DNA of 64,000 bases from Bacillota bacterium (GTDB lineage Bacteria; Bacillota; Clostridia; Lachnospirales; Lachnospiraceae). The first letter of the stretch is position 1; every line of letters starts with the position of its first letter. Location: the NCBI GenBank assembly GCA_023457255.1, contig JAEWMB010000037.1, positions 124,001 to 188,000 on the forward strand, in the 5' to 3' direction. Positions 8,829 to 18,293 of this stretch are shown one piece after another. The position numbers were made by a program, and so were the translations under genes. The notes under the pieces are model-generated. The model saw nothing but the letters and a program-made list of their open reading frames with translations, had not been told where the DNA came from and did no database searches.

Positions 8829-9086
8829 TTATGGTGTCTTTGTTGGATTAGTTGTTGGTGCTGTCGTAGGTGCTGTTGTTGTTGGTGCTGCCGTAGGTGC
8901 TGTTGTTGTTGGAACTATTGTACCTGTTCCGTTTCCATTTGTTCCTGGTGTAACTGTATTATTACCAGGTGCTGGTGTAGTTGTAGTCTTAGTACCATTA
9001 TTCGCACCGTCAGTGTTTGAACAAGCAGTCATCGCGAACATACTTAACATAGCAACGGCCATTAAGAAACATAATTTCTTCTTCAT
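8829..9086 (-). CDS. Small lipoprotein with a Thr/Pro/Ala repeat tail
   Basis: An 85-residue protein with a lipoprotein signal peptide and lipobox MTAC (Cys22). All of the mature chain is low-complexity: Thr, Pro, Ala, Gly and Asn, ending in TAPT-type repeats. It has no recognisable domain and is likely a wall-spanning stalk or decoy on the cell surface. The coding DNA contains a 27-base tandem duplication. AGGAGGAGA precedes the ATG at good spacing. Gene-like features are clear; function is unknown. Confidence 0.75.
   Translation of the reverse strand: MKKKLCFLMAVAMLSMFAMTACSNTDGANNGTKTTTTPAPGNNTVTPGTNGNGTGTIVPTTTAPTAAPTTTAPTTAPTTNPTKTP
8857..8910 (-). repeat. 27-base tandem duplication inside the lipoprotein gene
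   Basis: Two adjacent 27-base units (8857-8883 and 8884-8910) differ at one base. They encode the Thr/Pro/Ala tail, and 27 is a multiple of three, so copy changes would alter tail length without breaking the frame. Confidence 0.85.
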
Positions 9087-9319
9087 GAGTCTCCTCCTAT
9101 CAAGTAATATTTCTTTACCTGCTTAGTATTCCACACCATGAAAGGTTTATACATGATAAGCACGAACAATAGCTTTCTCTTCTGCTGTAATCTTCCTTAA
9201 ATTACATATTTTTGATATAGTTTTTTATCTCTTGACAATTTTCTTCTTTAAAGCACCGGATATTTTGATGATCCAAAAAGCCTTGATAATGTCCTTTGGC
9301 AATTTGTCTTCATTATTTT

Positions 9320-10147
9320 TCATCCCTGTTTTTCCAAACTATCCCTTAATCTTTCACTACGATATTCCTTATCTTCCATGAACTCCGTCATGAACTTACG
9401 ATAATGCATCGCTACATGGTTTCTCTGGCATACTTTATTTTCACGCTCTTTAATTGCTATACTTTCAAAAAAGATTTTCCAAAGCCTTTCATACTTTTCT
9501 TTTCTTTCTGTAACAGTAAGCAATGTGGTGAATTCCTCCTCTGAAATTGTAGTTAAAATCCAGGCACAGTTACTTTTATGAATGGCTGCAATCTTTCGTT
9601 TCACATCCAAAATCATAAAATTCTCCTGAGAGAGACGCTCCGCAAAATGAGGAGTTATTATTTCAAGAATATTATTCTTAGGCTCTATCTTAGCAAACAG
9701 TATTCCATTATCAAGTTCTGCAAATCGAACAAATCCGGTATATAAGTGTGCATCATTTCCTACATACCGATTTAATTCAAAAATGATTTGAACGTACGAA
9801 TCCGATAGATGGCCTTCCACTTTAGCGCCAAAGGCAAAACCACGTACTAAGAAATGATAAATAGCATTTGCTTTTCTGCTATCATTACTTAACGCTGCCC
9901 TTGCAACCATCTGATAAGCATGGGGAGAAATCTTTTTTTTAATTGAATTTGCAACTTTTAAGGCATTCTCTGAATTATTCTCCACCATAATATACTCTGA
10001 AAACAGCTTTAAATTATACTCTTCTTCCATTCCCAATACTTCAAGCTCTATATTCTCATGTCCATATCTGGAAGCCCATGCGATATAGACCGCAGAAAAG
10101 ATTCCTTCTAAGCTATCTTCACATTGATAAATGCGTTTTTCCTTCAT
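9320..10147 (-). CDS. DUF4130 / TIGR03915-type probable DNA metabolism protein
   Basis: A 275-residue protein beginning MKEKRIYQCEDSLEGIFSAVYIAW, which matches the family that always partners a radical-SAM DNA repair protein (TIGR03915/DUF4130). The central 'ERLSQENFMILDVKRKIAAIH' and the C-terminal 'CQRNHVAMHYRKFMTEF' are also typical. The family is thought to act on damaged DNA or a nucleic-acid adduct, but its reaction is unproven. It lies 214 bases downstream of the radical-SAM partner, which carries the LexA-type operator. It has no strong ribosome site (AGAGGTTAAC before ATG). Confidence 0.82.
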   Translation of the reverse strand: MKEKRIYQCEDSLEGIFSAVYIAWASRYGHENIELEVLGMEEEYNLKLFSEYIMVENNSENALKVANSIKKKISPHAYQMVARAALSNDSRKANAIYHFLVRGFAFGAKVEGHLSDSYVQIIFELNRYVGNDAHLYTGFVRFAELDNGILFAKIEPKNNILEIITPHFAERLSQENFMILDVKRKIAAIHKSNCAWILTTISEEEFTTLLTVTERKEKYERLWKIFFESIAIKERENKVCQRNHVAMHYRKFMTEFMEDKEYRSERLRDSLEKQG

Positions 10148-10361
10148 GTTAACCTCTATTCCGATGCTCTATTTCTAACCAATATGGAAAACAACTCTAT
10201 ACACCAGCAAATATTTTCATTCAAAACCGTTATGCTACACTCATTAATTTCATAAATTACAATTGGATTACATGCATCCTATGAAAACTTTTGTCCTTCA
10301 CTAAGTATATCATTCACTACCCTGAATCGATTATCCAACCGAAAAATAATATTGCTTAATA

Positions 10362-11975
10362 CTAACCATTGCTAAGCAGTTTGGGATCATCAAACAAGGA
10401 TAATTGTTGGTAGGTAATTCCTCCATTAATGATATGGCTTGGTAACTTTTCATTAAGCTGAAGCATCTGATTGGTAATATAGTTCTCTTCCATCTTAGTT
10501 GGATACATCATCTTACCACTGCAGGTAATAAAATAAAGTGCACGTTTCAGTACAACACCAATCTTTTTTAAATCTTCAAATCGAAGATTGGACATCTGTC
10601 TTGCCTTTACGATACGTCCTGCCGATTTTGGGCCGATACCGGGAACTCTAAGTAAAGTATAGTAATCTGCGGTATTCACTTCTACAGGAAACTGTTCTAA
10701 ATGTCCTATTGCCCAGTTGCATTTTGGGTCAAAAAATACGTTAAAATTAGGCCTTTCTTTTGTCAAAAGCTCAGTTGCTGCAAATCCATAGTATCGTAAT
10801 AGCCAGTCCGCTTGATACAGACGATGTTCTCTTAATAATGGAGGTCCCCCGGATAATACCGGCAATATCTTATCCTCATTTACCCGGATAAATGCAGAAA
10901 AGAAAACTCTCTTTAAGTCAAACTTCTGGTACAATGCCTCCGTTACCTGAACAATCTCGTAATCAGTCTCTTGGGTAGCACCGATAATCATCTGGGTACT
11001 TTGACCTGCCGGTACAAAACCGCGGTTTCCGCCAAACTGATTCCACAGGGTTAAGCCTTGAGGCTTTGCTATTACAGAAGGTGCTTCTATATTACCGGAT
11101 ACTCCTTGGTCACTATGATAGATTCGATGATTCGGAGTAAGGATTTTAGATTCTTCCTCCCATCCGTTAAGAATACGCTTTGAAAAACCAATTCCTCTCT
11201 CTGTTTTACTCTCTATTACCTGTCGTATCTGATCTTTATGACTAATATGAAGTAAGGCATCCTCTTCTCTTTTCTGAGCGATTGATTTTTGCTCGACCTT
11301 TCTTCTTGTATGCCAATATGCCCCCTTGTTTCCCCCCATCATACCAAAACTTTCTCTGCTTTCTTCAATCCCAGCCTGAATCTGACGGATTGGATTTAGT
11401 ATATTCTTCCGGTTTTTATGAGGTGCCAATAATTTTAATCCCTCCGCAGTCGGCAGTTCAAGGTTTACACTCATACGGTCTGCAAACCATCCAATCGTTT
11501 CGATAAGCTCTGCATCAGCACCAGGGACCGCTTTGCAATGAATGTAGCCGTTAAAATGATACTCCGTACGCAGCATCTTGAGAGTTCTGCCTATGAGTTC
11601 CATAGTATAATTCGGAGTTTTTATGATGCCTGAGCTTAAAAATAGACCCTCTATATAATTTCTGCGATAAAACTCCATCGTAAGACTGCACACCTCTTCC
11701 GGTGTAAACGTTGTTCTTGGAACATCATTTGACGCACGGTTAATACAATACTTACAATCGTAAACACATTCATTTGTAAATAGAATTTTTAATAAGCTGA
11801 TGCACCTTCCATCTGCTGAAAATGCATGGCAAATTCCGCATGCTGCCGTATTTCCAATGCTGCCATCTTTTCCATCACGCGCAACACCACTAGAGGTGCA
11901 TGCAACATCATACTTAGCGGCGTCTGAAAGTATGGATAGCTTTTGTTCCATTGTCATCGATTCCTGTATTATCAT
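10362..11975 (-). CDS. Putative DNA modification/repair radical SAM protein (TIGR03916 type)
   Basis: A 537-residue protein. The radical-SAM cluster motif CxxxCxxC is seen as CVYDCKYC near residue 69, after additional upstream Cys residues (CGICHAF). A helix-hairpin-helix DNA-binding motif 'VPGIGPKSAGRIVKAR' lies near residue 450, as in DNA glycosylases. The combination of radical-SAM barrel and HhH fits the putative DNA repair family co-inherited with DUF4130. The start is preceded by GAGAGG. The promoter carries a near-consensus Gram-positive LexA box over its start point, so damage-inducible expression is likely. The lesion is not known. Confidence 0.88.
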   Translation of the reverse strand: MIIQESMTMEQKLSILSDAAKYDVACTSSGVARDGKDGSIGNTAACGICHAFSADGRCISLLKILFTNECVYDCKYCINRASNDVPRTTFTPEEVCSLTMEFYRRNYIEGLFLSSGIIKTPNYTMELIGRTLKMLRTEYHFNGYIHCKAVPGADAELIETIGWFADRMSVNLELPTAEGLKLLAPHKNRKNILNPIRQIQAGIEESRESFGMMGGNKGAYWHTRRKVEQKSIAQKREEDALLHISHKDQIRQVIESKTERGIGFSKRILNGWEEESKILTPNHRIYHSDQGVSGNIEAPSVIAKPQGLTLWNQFGGNRGFVPAGQSTQMIIGATQETDYEIVQVTEALYQKFDLKRVFFSAFIRVNEDKILPVLSGGPPLLREHRLYQADWLLRYYGFAATELLTKERPNFNVFFDPKCNWAIGHLEQFPVEVNTADYYTLLRVPGIGPKSAGRIVKARQMSNLRFEDLKKIGVVLKRALYFITCSGKMMYPTKMEENYITNQMLQLNEKLPSHIINGGITYQQLSLFDDPKLLSNG

Positions 11976-12000
11976 AATATCCTCTCAAGATGGTATAGTA

Positions 12001-12016
12001 TCGAACCTATGTTCGA
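12001..12016 (-). promoter_or_regulatory. LexA (DinR) operator of the radical-SAM repair operon
   Basis: CGAAC-N4-GTTCG (full palindrome TCGAAC..GTTCGA) matches the Gram-positive LexA box CGAACRNRYGTTYC at all but one or two positions. It sits 26-41 bases before the start codon and over the predicted transcription start, an ideal repressor position. Confidence 0.8.
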
Positions 12017-12021
12017 TATTT

Positions 12022-12050
12022 ATTATATCATTATCTCCAAGAGATTGCAA
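12022..12050 (-). promoter_or_regulatory. Promoter of the radical-SAM repair operon
   Basis: Minus-strand TTGCAA (12045-12050) and TATAAT (12022-12027) are 17 bases apart. The start point falls inside the LexA box. Confidence 0.75.
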
Positions 12051-12130
12051 CCTATTCTCATTGCATCTTTTTATAACCTTTTGCAGGTAAAAAGAGGATA
12101 CTTCTGATAAAAGAAGACTGTACTACTGCA

Positions 12131-12673
12131 TTAAAACCAAACATAGATACAAAATAGTAAAAAGATTGCTATTGCACCAATAAATGCACCGGCAACAAGC
12201 AGTGCTGCTAATAGGGAACTAAATATCAGTTTTCGTGTTTCTCTGACATTTAATTCGGGCACACTTTGGCGTCTTCTGATTTCCTCTTCTTCCAACTCTT
12301 TTTGATACCAGGGTAATCCCTCCAGATTCATATCCGCAAGTTTTCTTCCATCATCTATAAATTCTCCTTGTGTAAATGAAATTTCTTCCTTTGCAGCCGT
12401 AAACTCATCATACGCCCGGCCGTCCCCAATTTCCTCTTTGACATCTTTGTCTAAAATATCAGGAGATACTCCGGTTGTAGCACCTACGTTTGGTGTCCCG
12501 TCCATGTAATATGGTCTGTCTGCAATATTGGATGCATCCACAATATCAAAATTCTGAGAGAAAAAAACTTCATTTGTATTTAGAGGATCGATTCCTGCCT
12601 TTTCCGGCATTCCTATGAAGAATTCGTTACCCAGATTTTTAGCTCCGATTCCCATCTCTTCTTTCTTACTCAT
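12131..12673 (-). CDS. Hypothetical tail-anchored membrane protein
   Basis: A 180-residue protein, acidic and hydrophilic up to about residue 140, then one hydrophobic segment (about 148-176) at the very C-terminus. I start it at ATG 12673, because GGAG lies six bases before it; the frame can be extended four codons upstream without a ribosome site. I do not recognise a family. The layout (soluble cytosolic head, C-terminal anchor) resembles the unrelated small protein encoded at 21957-22277. It appears monocistronic. Confidence 0.6.
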   Translation of the reverse strand: MSKKEEMGIGAKNLGNEFFIGMPEKAGIDPLNTNEVFFSQNFDIVDASNIADRPYYMDGTPNVGATTGVSPDILDKDVKEEIGDGRAYDEFTAAKEEISFTQGEFIDDGRKLADMNLEGLPWYQKELEEEEIRRRQSVPELNVRETRKLIFSSLLAALLVAGAFIGAIAIFLLFCIYVWF

Positions 12674-12813
12674 ATTAATCTCCATTCCGCATTCTAGTGT
12701 GAAAAACTTTTACTTCTCATCTTAATACCCCTTAGAATCTGTCAAAGCAGCGATCAGAGTTGATATGCCTATATAAATATTTAATCTGCCTGCATTTTCT
12801 ACAACATATAGAA

Positions 12814-12850
12814 GCTAGGAAGATAAGTAAGAGTTATCATTTTTCCTAGC
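12814..12850. other. Hairpin in the gap between the hypothetical gene and the first opp operon
   Basis: GCTAGGAA (12814-12821) pairs with TTCCTAGC (12843-12850), and an inner GATAA/TTATC stem extends it. It lies upstream of the hypothetical gene at 12131. No U-tract follows. Apart from this and the terminator at 12992-13037, I see nothing in 12674-13070. Confidence 0.45.
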
Positions 12851-12991
12851 ATTAGTATTCTCTCTAACTTCCGAAAACATGTAACACCAAATTCCTTCAC
12901 AAAATCTTCTCAGAAAATCATGTATTAAGTCATTTACTCAAGGTTTTATATTCAACATCAATATGAAAATTCAAACAATGGATTCAACTTT

Positions 12992-13037
12992 AAAAAACCA
13001 GCACAAATAGGCTATCCATCTAGCTTACTTGTACTGG
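12992..13037 (-). terminator. Intrinsic terminator of the first opp operon
   Basis: A 17-base stem (12998-13014 with 13021-13037, three imperfect pairs) and a 6-base loop, followed on the minus strand by TTTTTT. It lies 34 bases after the oppF stop. Confidence 0.85.
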
Positions 13038-13070
13038 GTCTTTATTTACTATAAATAATCAATTTTCAAT

Positions 13071-14108
13071 CTATTGTTTTTTATCCTGCTTTGAATTGTA
13101 AAGATGACAGCGAACGATGTGTCCATTTCCAACGTCATTTGGCTGAGGTACTTCCTTTTTACAGATTTCCATACAATGGCTGCAGCGGGTATGGAATTTG
13201 CATCCGGAAGGAGGATTTGCAGGAGAGGGAATACTCCCCTGAAGGATAATTCGATTCATCTTCGCATGTGGATCCGGCATAGGAATCGCACTAAATAACG
13301 CTTTGGTATACGGATGCAGCGGTTCCCTGAAGATATCTGCTTTATCACCGTACTCAACCATGGTACCAAGGTACATAACTCCGATAGTATCGGATATATG
13401 CTCAACAACGGATAGATCATGGCTGATGAAAAGGTAAGTTAAATTAAATTCCTTTTGAAGATCCTTCAAAAGATTGATTATCTGTGCCTGTATGGAAACA
13501 TCAAGGGCAGATACCGGCTCATCACAAATTACAAAGTCCGGATTTAATGCAAGTGCTCTTGCAATACAAATTCTTTGCCTTTGTCCTCCGGAAAACTCAT
13601 GCGGATAACGGTCTGCATGAAAGCTTTGTAAACCACAGGATGCCATAATCTTATCCACATAAGAATTTAATTCTTCCTTTGGTACGATTTTGTGCTGTCT
13701 TACCGCCTCACCGATTATCTCGCCAACCGGTAATCTCGGTGAAAGAGAGGAATAAGGATCCTGAAAGATAATTTGCATCTTTGGACGAAGTGCACGCAAT
13801 TCTTTTTTAGAAAGTTCATGAATATCCTGTCCGTTAAAGATAACTTCTCCACCGGATTTTTCCTGCAGTTTTAGGATCGTACGTCCGATTGTAGTCTTAC
13901 CGCAGCCAGACTCACCCACAAGCCCCATCGTAGTACCGCGCTTAATCTTAAAACTTACACCATCGACTGCTTTTACATAGTTTTTAGCTCCACCTAATAC
14001 ACTCGACTTTATTGGATAGTACTTTTTTAAATCACGAACCTCAAGGATATAATCTCCGGCATCTTTTCCCTGACCTTTTGTATTTACATGTTTAGATTGT
14101 TTGTCCAT
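13071..14108 (-). CDS. oppF: Oligopeptide ABC importer ATPase (OppF/DppF type), first operon
   Basis: A 345-residue cytoplasmic ATPase. Walker A is GESGCGKT (residues 65-72), the Q-loop is IFQDPYSS, the signature FSGGQRQR, and Walker B precedes CDEPVSALD. The C-terminal oligopeptide domain holds the clustered cysteines CKFHTRCSHCMEIC followed by HIVRCHLY, as in peptide/nickel importers, where this region may bind an Fe-S cluster. It pairs with OppD to drive peptide uptake. Gene order in transcription is oppA-oppB-oppC-oppD-oppF, and one base separates it from oppD. Confidence 0.95.
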   Translation of the reverse strand: MDKQSKHVNTKGQGKDAGDYILEVRDLKKYYPIKSSVLGGAKNYVKAVDGVSFKIKRGTTMGLVGESGCGKTTIGRTILKLQEKSGGEVIFNGQDIHELSKKELRALRPKMQIIFQDPYSSLSPRLPVGEIIGEAVRQHKIVPKEELNSYVDKIMASCGLQSFHADRYPHEFSGGQRQRICIARALALNPDFVICDEPVSALDVSIQAQIINLLKDLQKEFNLTYLFISHDLSVVEHISDTIGVMYLGTMVEYGDKADIFREPLHPYTKALFSAIPMPDPHAKMNRIILQGSIPSPANPPSGCKFHTRCSHCMEICKKEVPQPNDVGNGHIVRCHLYNSKQDKKQ

Positions 14109-14109
14109 A

Positions 14110-15270
14110 TTATGCCTCCCCTCCTTTGCTTTCGGAATAGCGATAGCAGGATACAGCGTGAGAATCCGATAATTTTACTTCTCCCGGATATGCACCGTTA
14201 CATGCTGCCACACATCGGTCACAACGATCCTTAAAGTAGCAATAATTTGGCATATTAACAGGGTTTGGTACTTTACCAGGTATACTGTATAAACGGTCCA
14301 CAATCTTATTAACTACCGGTTTGGAATTCATTAAACCAATGGTATATGGATGACTTGGATTATCAAAAATTTCAGCAACCGTTCCTTTTTCAACAACTCT
14401 GCCGGCATACATAACTACAACATAGTCTGCCATCTCGGCAATTACACCTAAATCATGAGTAATTAACATAATGGAGCTGTTGATCTTATTCTTAAGATTA
14501 CGTAAAATATCAAGTATCTGTGCCTGTATCGTCACGTCTAAGGCTGTTGTTGGCTCATCCGCAATAATTAATCTGGGATTACAAGCCAGTGCCATTGCAA
14601 TCATAACTCTCTGTCTCATACCGCCAGATAGTTCATGAGGATACATTTTATATACCCCCTCCGCGTTTGCAATACCAACAAGCTTTAACATGTCTACGGA
14701 ACGCTCTCTTACTTCGTTCTTTTCCATACTCTTATTGTGAAGCTCAATTACTTCATCAATCTGAGGTCCGATACGAAATACCGGGTTTAAGCTTGTCATT
14801 GGTTCCTGAAAAATCATCGAAATCTGATTCCCTCTTAGTTTACGCATTTCTGAGATAGGTGTCTTAGCAATATCGTATACCTCTTTGCCTGTATTAAAAC
14901 GAATCGCCCCATCTACTATCTGCCCTTGAGGACGCTGCACCAATTGCATAAGAGAAAGACTTGTTACACTCTTTCCGCAGCCAGATTCTCCAACCACACC
15001 AACCGTCTTGCCAATCGGAATATCAAATGATACGCCATTTACCGACTTTACCGTTCCGATATCTGTAAAGAAATAGGTATGAAGATTATCAAATTCAACA
15101 ACATTGCTGCTGTCTTTCATTTGAGTCATATACTCTTCTTTCGGTATATTTCTACGGTTAAGCTTCTTTTCATACCCTCTGGTTATCTTTCTATTCTCAC
15201 GAGAAATTCTTCTCGATTCTTTCCCTGAAATATAATTTGCCTTTTTTGCACTTTTCTTTTCTTTTGACAT
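14110..15270 (-). CDS. oppD: Oligopeptide ABC importer ATPase (OppD/DppD type), first operon
   Basis: About 386 residues. Walker A GESGCGKS, the Q-loop 'IFQEPMTSLNP', signature LSGGMRQR and 'ADEPTTALD' are all present, with a Cys-containing C-terminal oligopeptide domain (CYFKDRCDRC...). It has an unusual, very basic N-terminal extension of about 60 residues rich in Lys, Arg and Ser before the ABC domain, which is absent from the second operon's OppD. ATG 15270 is chosen because AGGTAGG lies eight bases before it. It follows the oppC stop by a few bases. Confidence 0.93.
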   Translation of the reverse strand: MSKEKKSAKKANYISGKESRRISRENRKITRGYEKKLNRRNIPKEEYMTQMKDSSNVVEFDNLHTYFFTDIGTVKSVNGVSFDIPIGKTVGVVGESGCGKSVTSLSLMQLVQRPQGQIVDGAIRFNTGKEVYDIAKTPISEMRKLRGNQISMIFQEPMTSLNPVFRIGPQIDEVIELHNKSMEKNEVRERSVDMLKLVGIANAEGVYKMYPHELSGGMRQRVMIAMALACNPRLIIADEPTTALDVTIQAQILDILRNLKNKINSSIMLITHDLGVIAEMADYVVVMYAGRVVEKGTVAEIFDNPSHPYTIGLMNSKPVVNKIVDRLYSIPGKVPNPVNMPNYCYFKDRCDRCVAACNGAYPGEVKLSDSHAVSCYRYSESKGGEA

Positions 15271-15279
15271 TTGCTTCAC

Positions 15280-17088
15280 CTACCTTTTCATCTTAGGGTC
15301 AAACGCATCACGTAAACCATCACCAATAAAGTTAAATGCCAATACGGTCAAGAGAATGCAAAAACCGGCCGGAATCCATACAAACCAGTAATTTGTCATA
15401 ACATGAACATTTGATACCGCACTGATGATGTTACCCCAGGAAGCATATGGGAACTTAACACCGATACCCAAGAAACTTAATGCAGATTCTGTTAAAATAA
15501 TGCCGCCAAGACCCATGGTCGCCATAACAATTAACTGTGGAATTACATTAGGAATTAAGTGACGGAAAATTCTTCTTGGAATGGAAATACCCATCGCTTC
15601 AGTAGCCGTCATAAATTCTTGTTCACGCAGAGAAAGAATCTGACCGCGTACCATACGGGCTACTCCGGGCCATCCAAGCAATCCCATAATAATCATTAAG
15701 AAATAGATACGAACCTGCGGATGCATTTTTAAGGAATCCATGACAGAACCTAAAATAATTACTAATGGCAGGGTTGGGATACAATAAAAAATATCTACAA
15801 TACGCATGATAAGATTATCTACCCACTTCCCAAAGTAACCTGCAATACCACCTAAGATTACTCCAAGTAGTGTCTGTATTGCCACTACAATAAAACCAAT
15901 CATTAAGGAAATACGGCCGCCATACATAAGACGGGTCATAATATCCATACCATTTCCATCCGTACCAAGCCAATGTGACTTACTTGGTGCTTCAAAAAGC
16001 TTGATTAACTGAGTTTCCTGATCCGCTCTCACTGTATATTGTTCATTTTTGCGCTCAATCTTATATACTACTTCATTCCCCGTCGCATCTGTTTGAATAA
16101 CTGAGGTTTCCCCGTCGTGGATTGCTTGCTGAATTAATGACTTAAATTCAACATCAAGAAAAGCGTCACTTCCTATTGGGGCTACAACAAAATCAGAAAG
16201 CTGAGCATAGTTTACCCGGTTTCCATTTTCATTTTTATAGATTGTTGCAGAATTTCCTTCTAACTCAATCTGATAGGTTACATTATCTGCTTCAAAGCTG
16301 GCTTTTCCTTCATTAAACGCTTTTTCTGCCTGAAGTTTGAAGTCTATGCTAAGTTTCGTATCTGGATTATAGGCATCTAAAATCTTATGAGAAGCTAATG
16401 CAATATCATCAAGCACACCTAAGGAATATTCTTTCCCTTGGTTCGTAACCTGATAGGTAACTCCATCTATAGTAAAATTAGTTTCTTTCTCTTCGATTGC
16501 CGATAAAAATAAATTCTTTGCCTCTTCTGACAGTGTTCTTCCATCTTCTGGTTTAACACTTGCATTACCACGAATAATAGTAGCAGTTGCATACTTATCC
16601 ATAAGAGAAATTCGGTATAGATTCTCTCCTTCTTTCATTAACGCATATACATTTCCCATAGAAGAAAATTCATTTTTACCTGAATTCACCGCAAGAATTA
16701 CTTCTGCTTTCACAGCGGAGGGAAAGTCTTTGCTTTCTACTGTTGTATAACGAAATTCTTTATTTTTAGTAACGCTTGCATATTCTTTTGACATAGTTTC
16801 ATAGCCCATAAATACCTGACTTTCTTTATATGGACTGACAAATCCTCCTAAGAATGCAAACAAAAACATACCAATAATGATAAACGTACCAATGATAGCA
16901 AGTTTATTACGAATAAATCTCTTAAATACCAACATGCTAGGAGATAAAACTTTTACTCTTTGATCATCGTCGAGTGCCATCTTTCCCTCTGCAGATTGAT
17001 TCATATTTTCATTTTTGGCAGCTTGATTATTTTGAACAAGAGAATCTTTCATTTGATTCCGCTTGCTATTTTCATTTTTATTCTCCAT
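15280..17088 (-). CDS. oppC: Oligopeptide ABC permease (OppC type) with a large four-repeat extracytoplasmic insert
   Basis: A 602-residue protein, about twice the usual OppC size. Layout: hydrophilic N-terminus (1-58), first membrane segment (about 62-84), an insert (about 88-370), then the OppC entry motif LGTDGNGMDIMTRLMYGGRISL (374-395) and five further membrane segments with the EAA-type loop. The insert shows four imperfect repeats of about 60 residues (starting near 124, 188, 249 and 314). Each has a helix with 'aI..Gkt.F' followed by 'VTYqi...g..Y.i'. It lies between membrane segments 1 and 2, so it should face outside, where the binding protein docks. GAGGGAG precedes the ATG. Confidence 0.92.
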   Translation of the reverse strand: MENKNENSKRNQMKDSLVQNNQAAKNENMNQSAEGKMALDDDQRVKVLSPSMLVFKRFIRNKLAIIGTFIIIGMFLFAFLGGFVSPYKESQVFMGYETMSKEYASVTKNKEFRYTTVESKDFPSAVKAEVILAVNSGKNEFSSMGNVYALMKEGENLYRISLMDKYATATIIRGNASVKPEDGRTLSEEAKNLFLSAIEEKETNFTIDGVTYQVTNQGKEYSLGVLDDIALASHKILDAYNPDTKLSIDFKLQAEKAFNEGKASFEADNVTYQIELEGNSATIYKNENGNRVNYAQLSDFVVAPIGSDAFLDVEFKSLIQQAIHDGETSVIQTDATGNEVVYKIERKNEQYTVRADQETQLIKLFEAPSKSHWLGTDGNGMDIMTRLMYGGRISLMIGFIVVAIQTLLGVILGGIAGYFGKWVDNLIMRIVDIFYCIPTLPLVIILGSVMDSLKMHPQVRIYFLMIIMGLLGWPGVARMVRGQILSLREQEFMTATEAMGISIPRRIFRHLIPNVIPQLIVMATMGLGGIILTESALSFLGIGVKFPYASWGNIISAVSNVHVMTNYWFVWIPAGFCILLTVLAFNFIGDGLRDAFDPKMKR

Positions 17089-17171
17089 AAGTGCTCCCTC
17101 TGACTTTCATTGATGACAAGTAAGATACCCTCTGACTCATCTTTATTCTTGTTTTATAACAGTCCAAATAA

Positions 17172-18158
17172 TTATCCGACACGTACACGTGGATCTACCA
17201 CTGCGTATAGTATGTCGGAGATTAAGTTACCCATCAATGTTAAAGCTGCCATAAATGTCATGTAAAACATGAAAAATGGAATATCACCATTCGTCATGGC
17301 CATATAAGAGGTATAACCGATACCGGGAATCTGGAACAATGTTTCGGTAATCATAGCACCTGCAAATAATCCAGGGAGTGTTCCACCAATGATTGTTACA
17401 ATTGGTATCAAGGTATTTCTAAACGCATGTTTATTGATTACCGTACTTTCAGAAAGCCCCTTAGCTCTTGCTGTTCGGATAAAATCCGAATTTAATACTT
17501 CTAACATATTGGTTCTTGTATAACGCATCAAGCTACCAATACTAATAATTGTTAATGTTGCAATTGGCAATACAAAATGCGATGCAACATCGAGGAATTT
17601 CCCCCATGCATCTAACTGGTCATAGTAACGTCCAACTTTTCCGTATAAATCAAACCAACCAAGGTTGATGGAAAAAATCAATTTAAGAATTGTTGCAAAG
17701 AAAAATCCTGGTAAGGAAATACCAATCAAAGCAACCACGGTTATTGCATAATCTGTTTTACTGTATTGTTTTCTTGCAGAAAGAATACCAAGAGGTATTG
17801 CTATACCAATCTGTAAAACAAAAGAAATTACTCCAAGATAAAAGGAGTCCCAAATAACACTTGAAAACTTCTCGGTAACTGGTATGTTAAAATACCACGA
17901 ATCACCAAATTCACCGCGAACTGCGGATGATAACCACCGAAAAAAACCTTCAATAATTCCACTATCCATACCATACATAGCTTTTAGTTGTTCTAACCAT
18001 TCAGTATAGCTTTTGGCTCCCGGAAGAGAGGCTCTTTCTCTCGCTAGTGTTTCGATGTAGGAAGTTGGAATACAGCGGATAATCGTATAAATAATCATTG
18101 CTACAAAGAACAAGATCATCACGCTCATTAAAATTCTTTTGACAATATATTTCCACAT
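17172..18158 (-). CDS. oppB: Oligopeptide ABC permease (OppB type), first operon
   Basis: A 328-residue membrane protein with about six hydrophobic segments and the binding-protein-dependent permease loop ('TRTNMLEVLNSDFIRTARAKGLSESTVINKHAFRN'). The start is ATG 18158 (MWKYIVKR), because GAGAGG lies six bases before it; the frame extends 19 codons further but without a ribosome site or family similarity. It follows oppA after about 290 bases that contain a large RNA-foldable element, so the binding protein and permease are probably expressed at different levels. Confidence 0.94.
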   Translation of the reverse strand: MWKYIVKRILMSVMILFFVAMIIYTIIRCIPTSYIETLARERASLPGAKSYTEWLEQLKAMYGMDSGIIEGFFRWLSSAVRGEFGDSWYFNIPVTEKFSSVIWDSFYLGVISFVLQIGIAIPLGILSARKQYSKTDYAITVVALIGISLPGFFFATILKLIFSINLGWFDLYGKVGRYYDQLDAWGKFLDVASHFVLPIATLTIISIGSLMRYTRTNMLEVLNSDFIRTARAKGLSESTVINKHAFRNTLIPIVTIIGGTLPGLFAGAMITETLFQIPGIGYTSYMAMTNGDIPFFMFYMTFMAALTLMGNLISDILYAVVDPRVRVG

Positions 18159-18293
18159 ATTAAACCTCTCACTATCTGCTTTTATGTTTTGCTCATCTGC
18201 AACCCAAACCATCACTCACAAAACTTGTATAAAACTGGTTACCCTTACTCCCGTCCATCTGCTATATAGAATATGAAGTGGATAGCTTATTTT

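Noticed and set aside
8857..8910. CRISPR-like repeat
   Set aside because: The two 27-base units are directly adjacent with no spacers and are part of the lipoprotein coding sequence.
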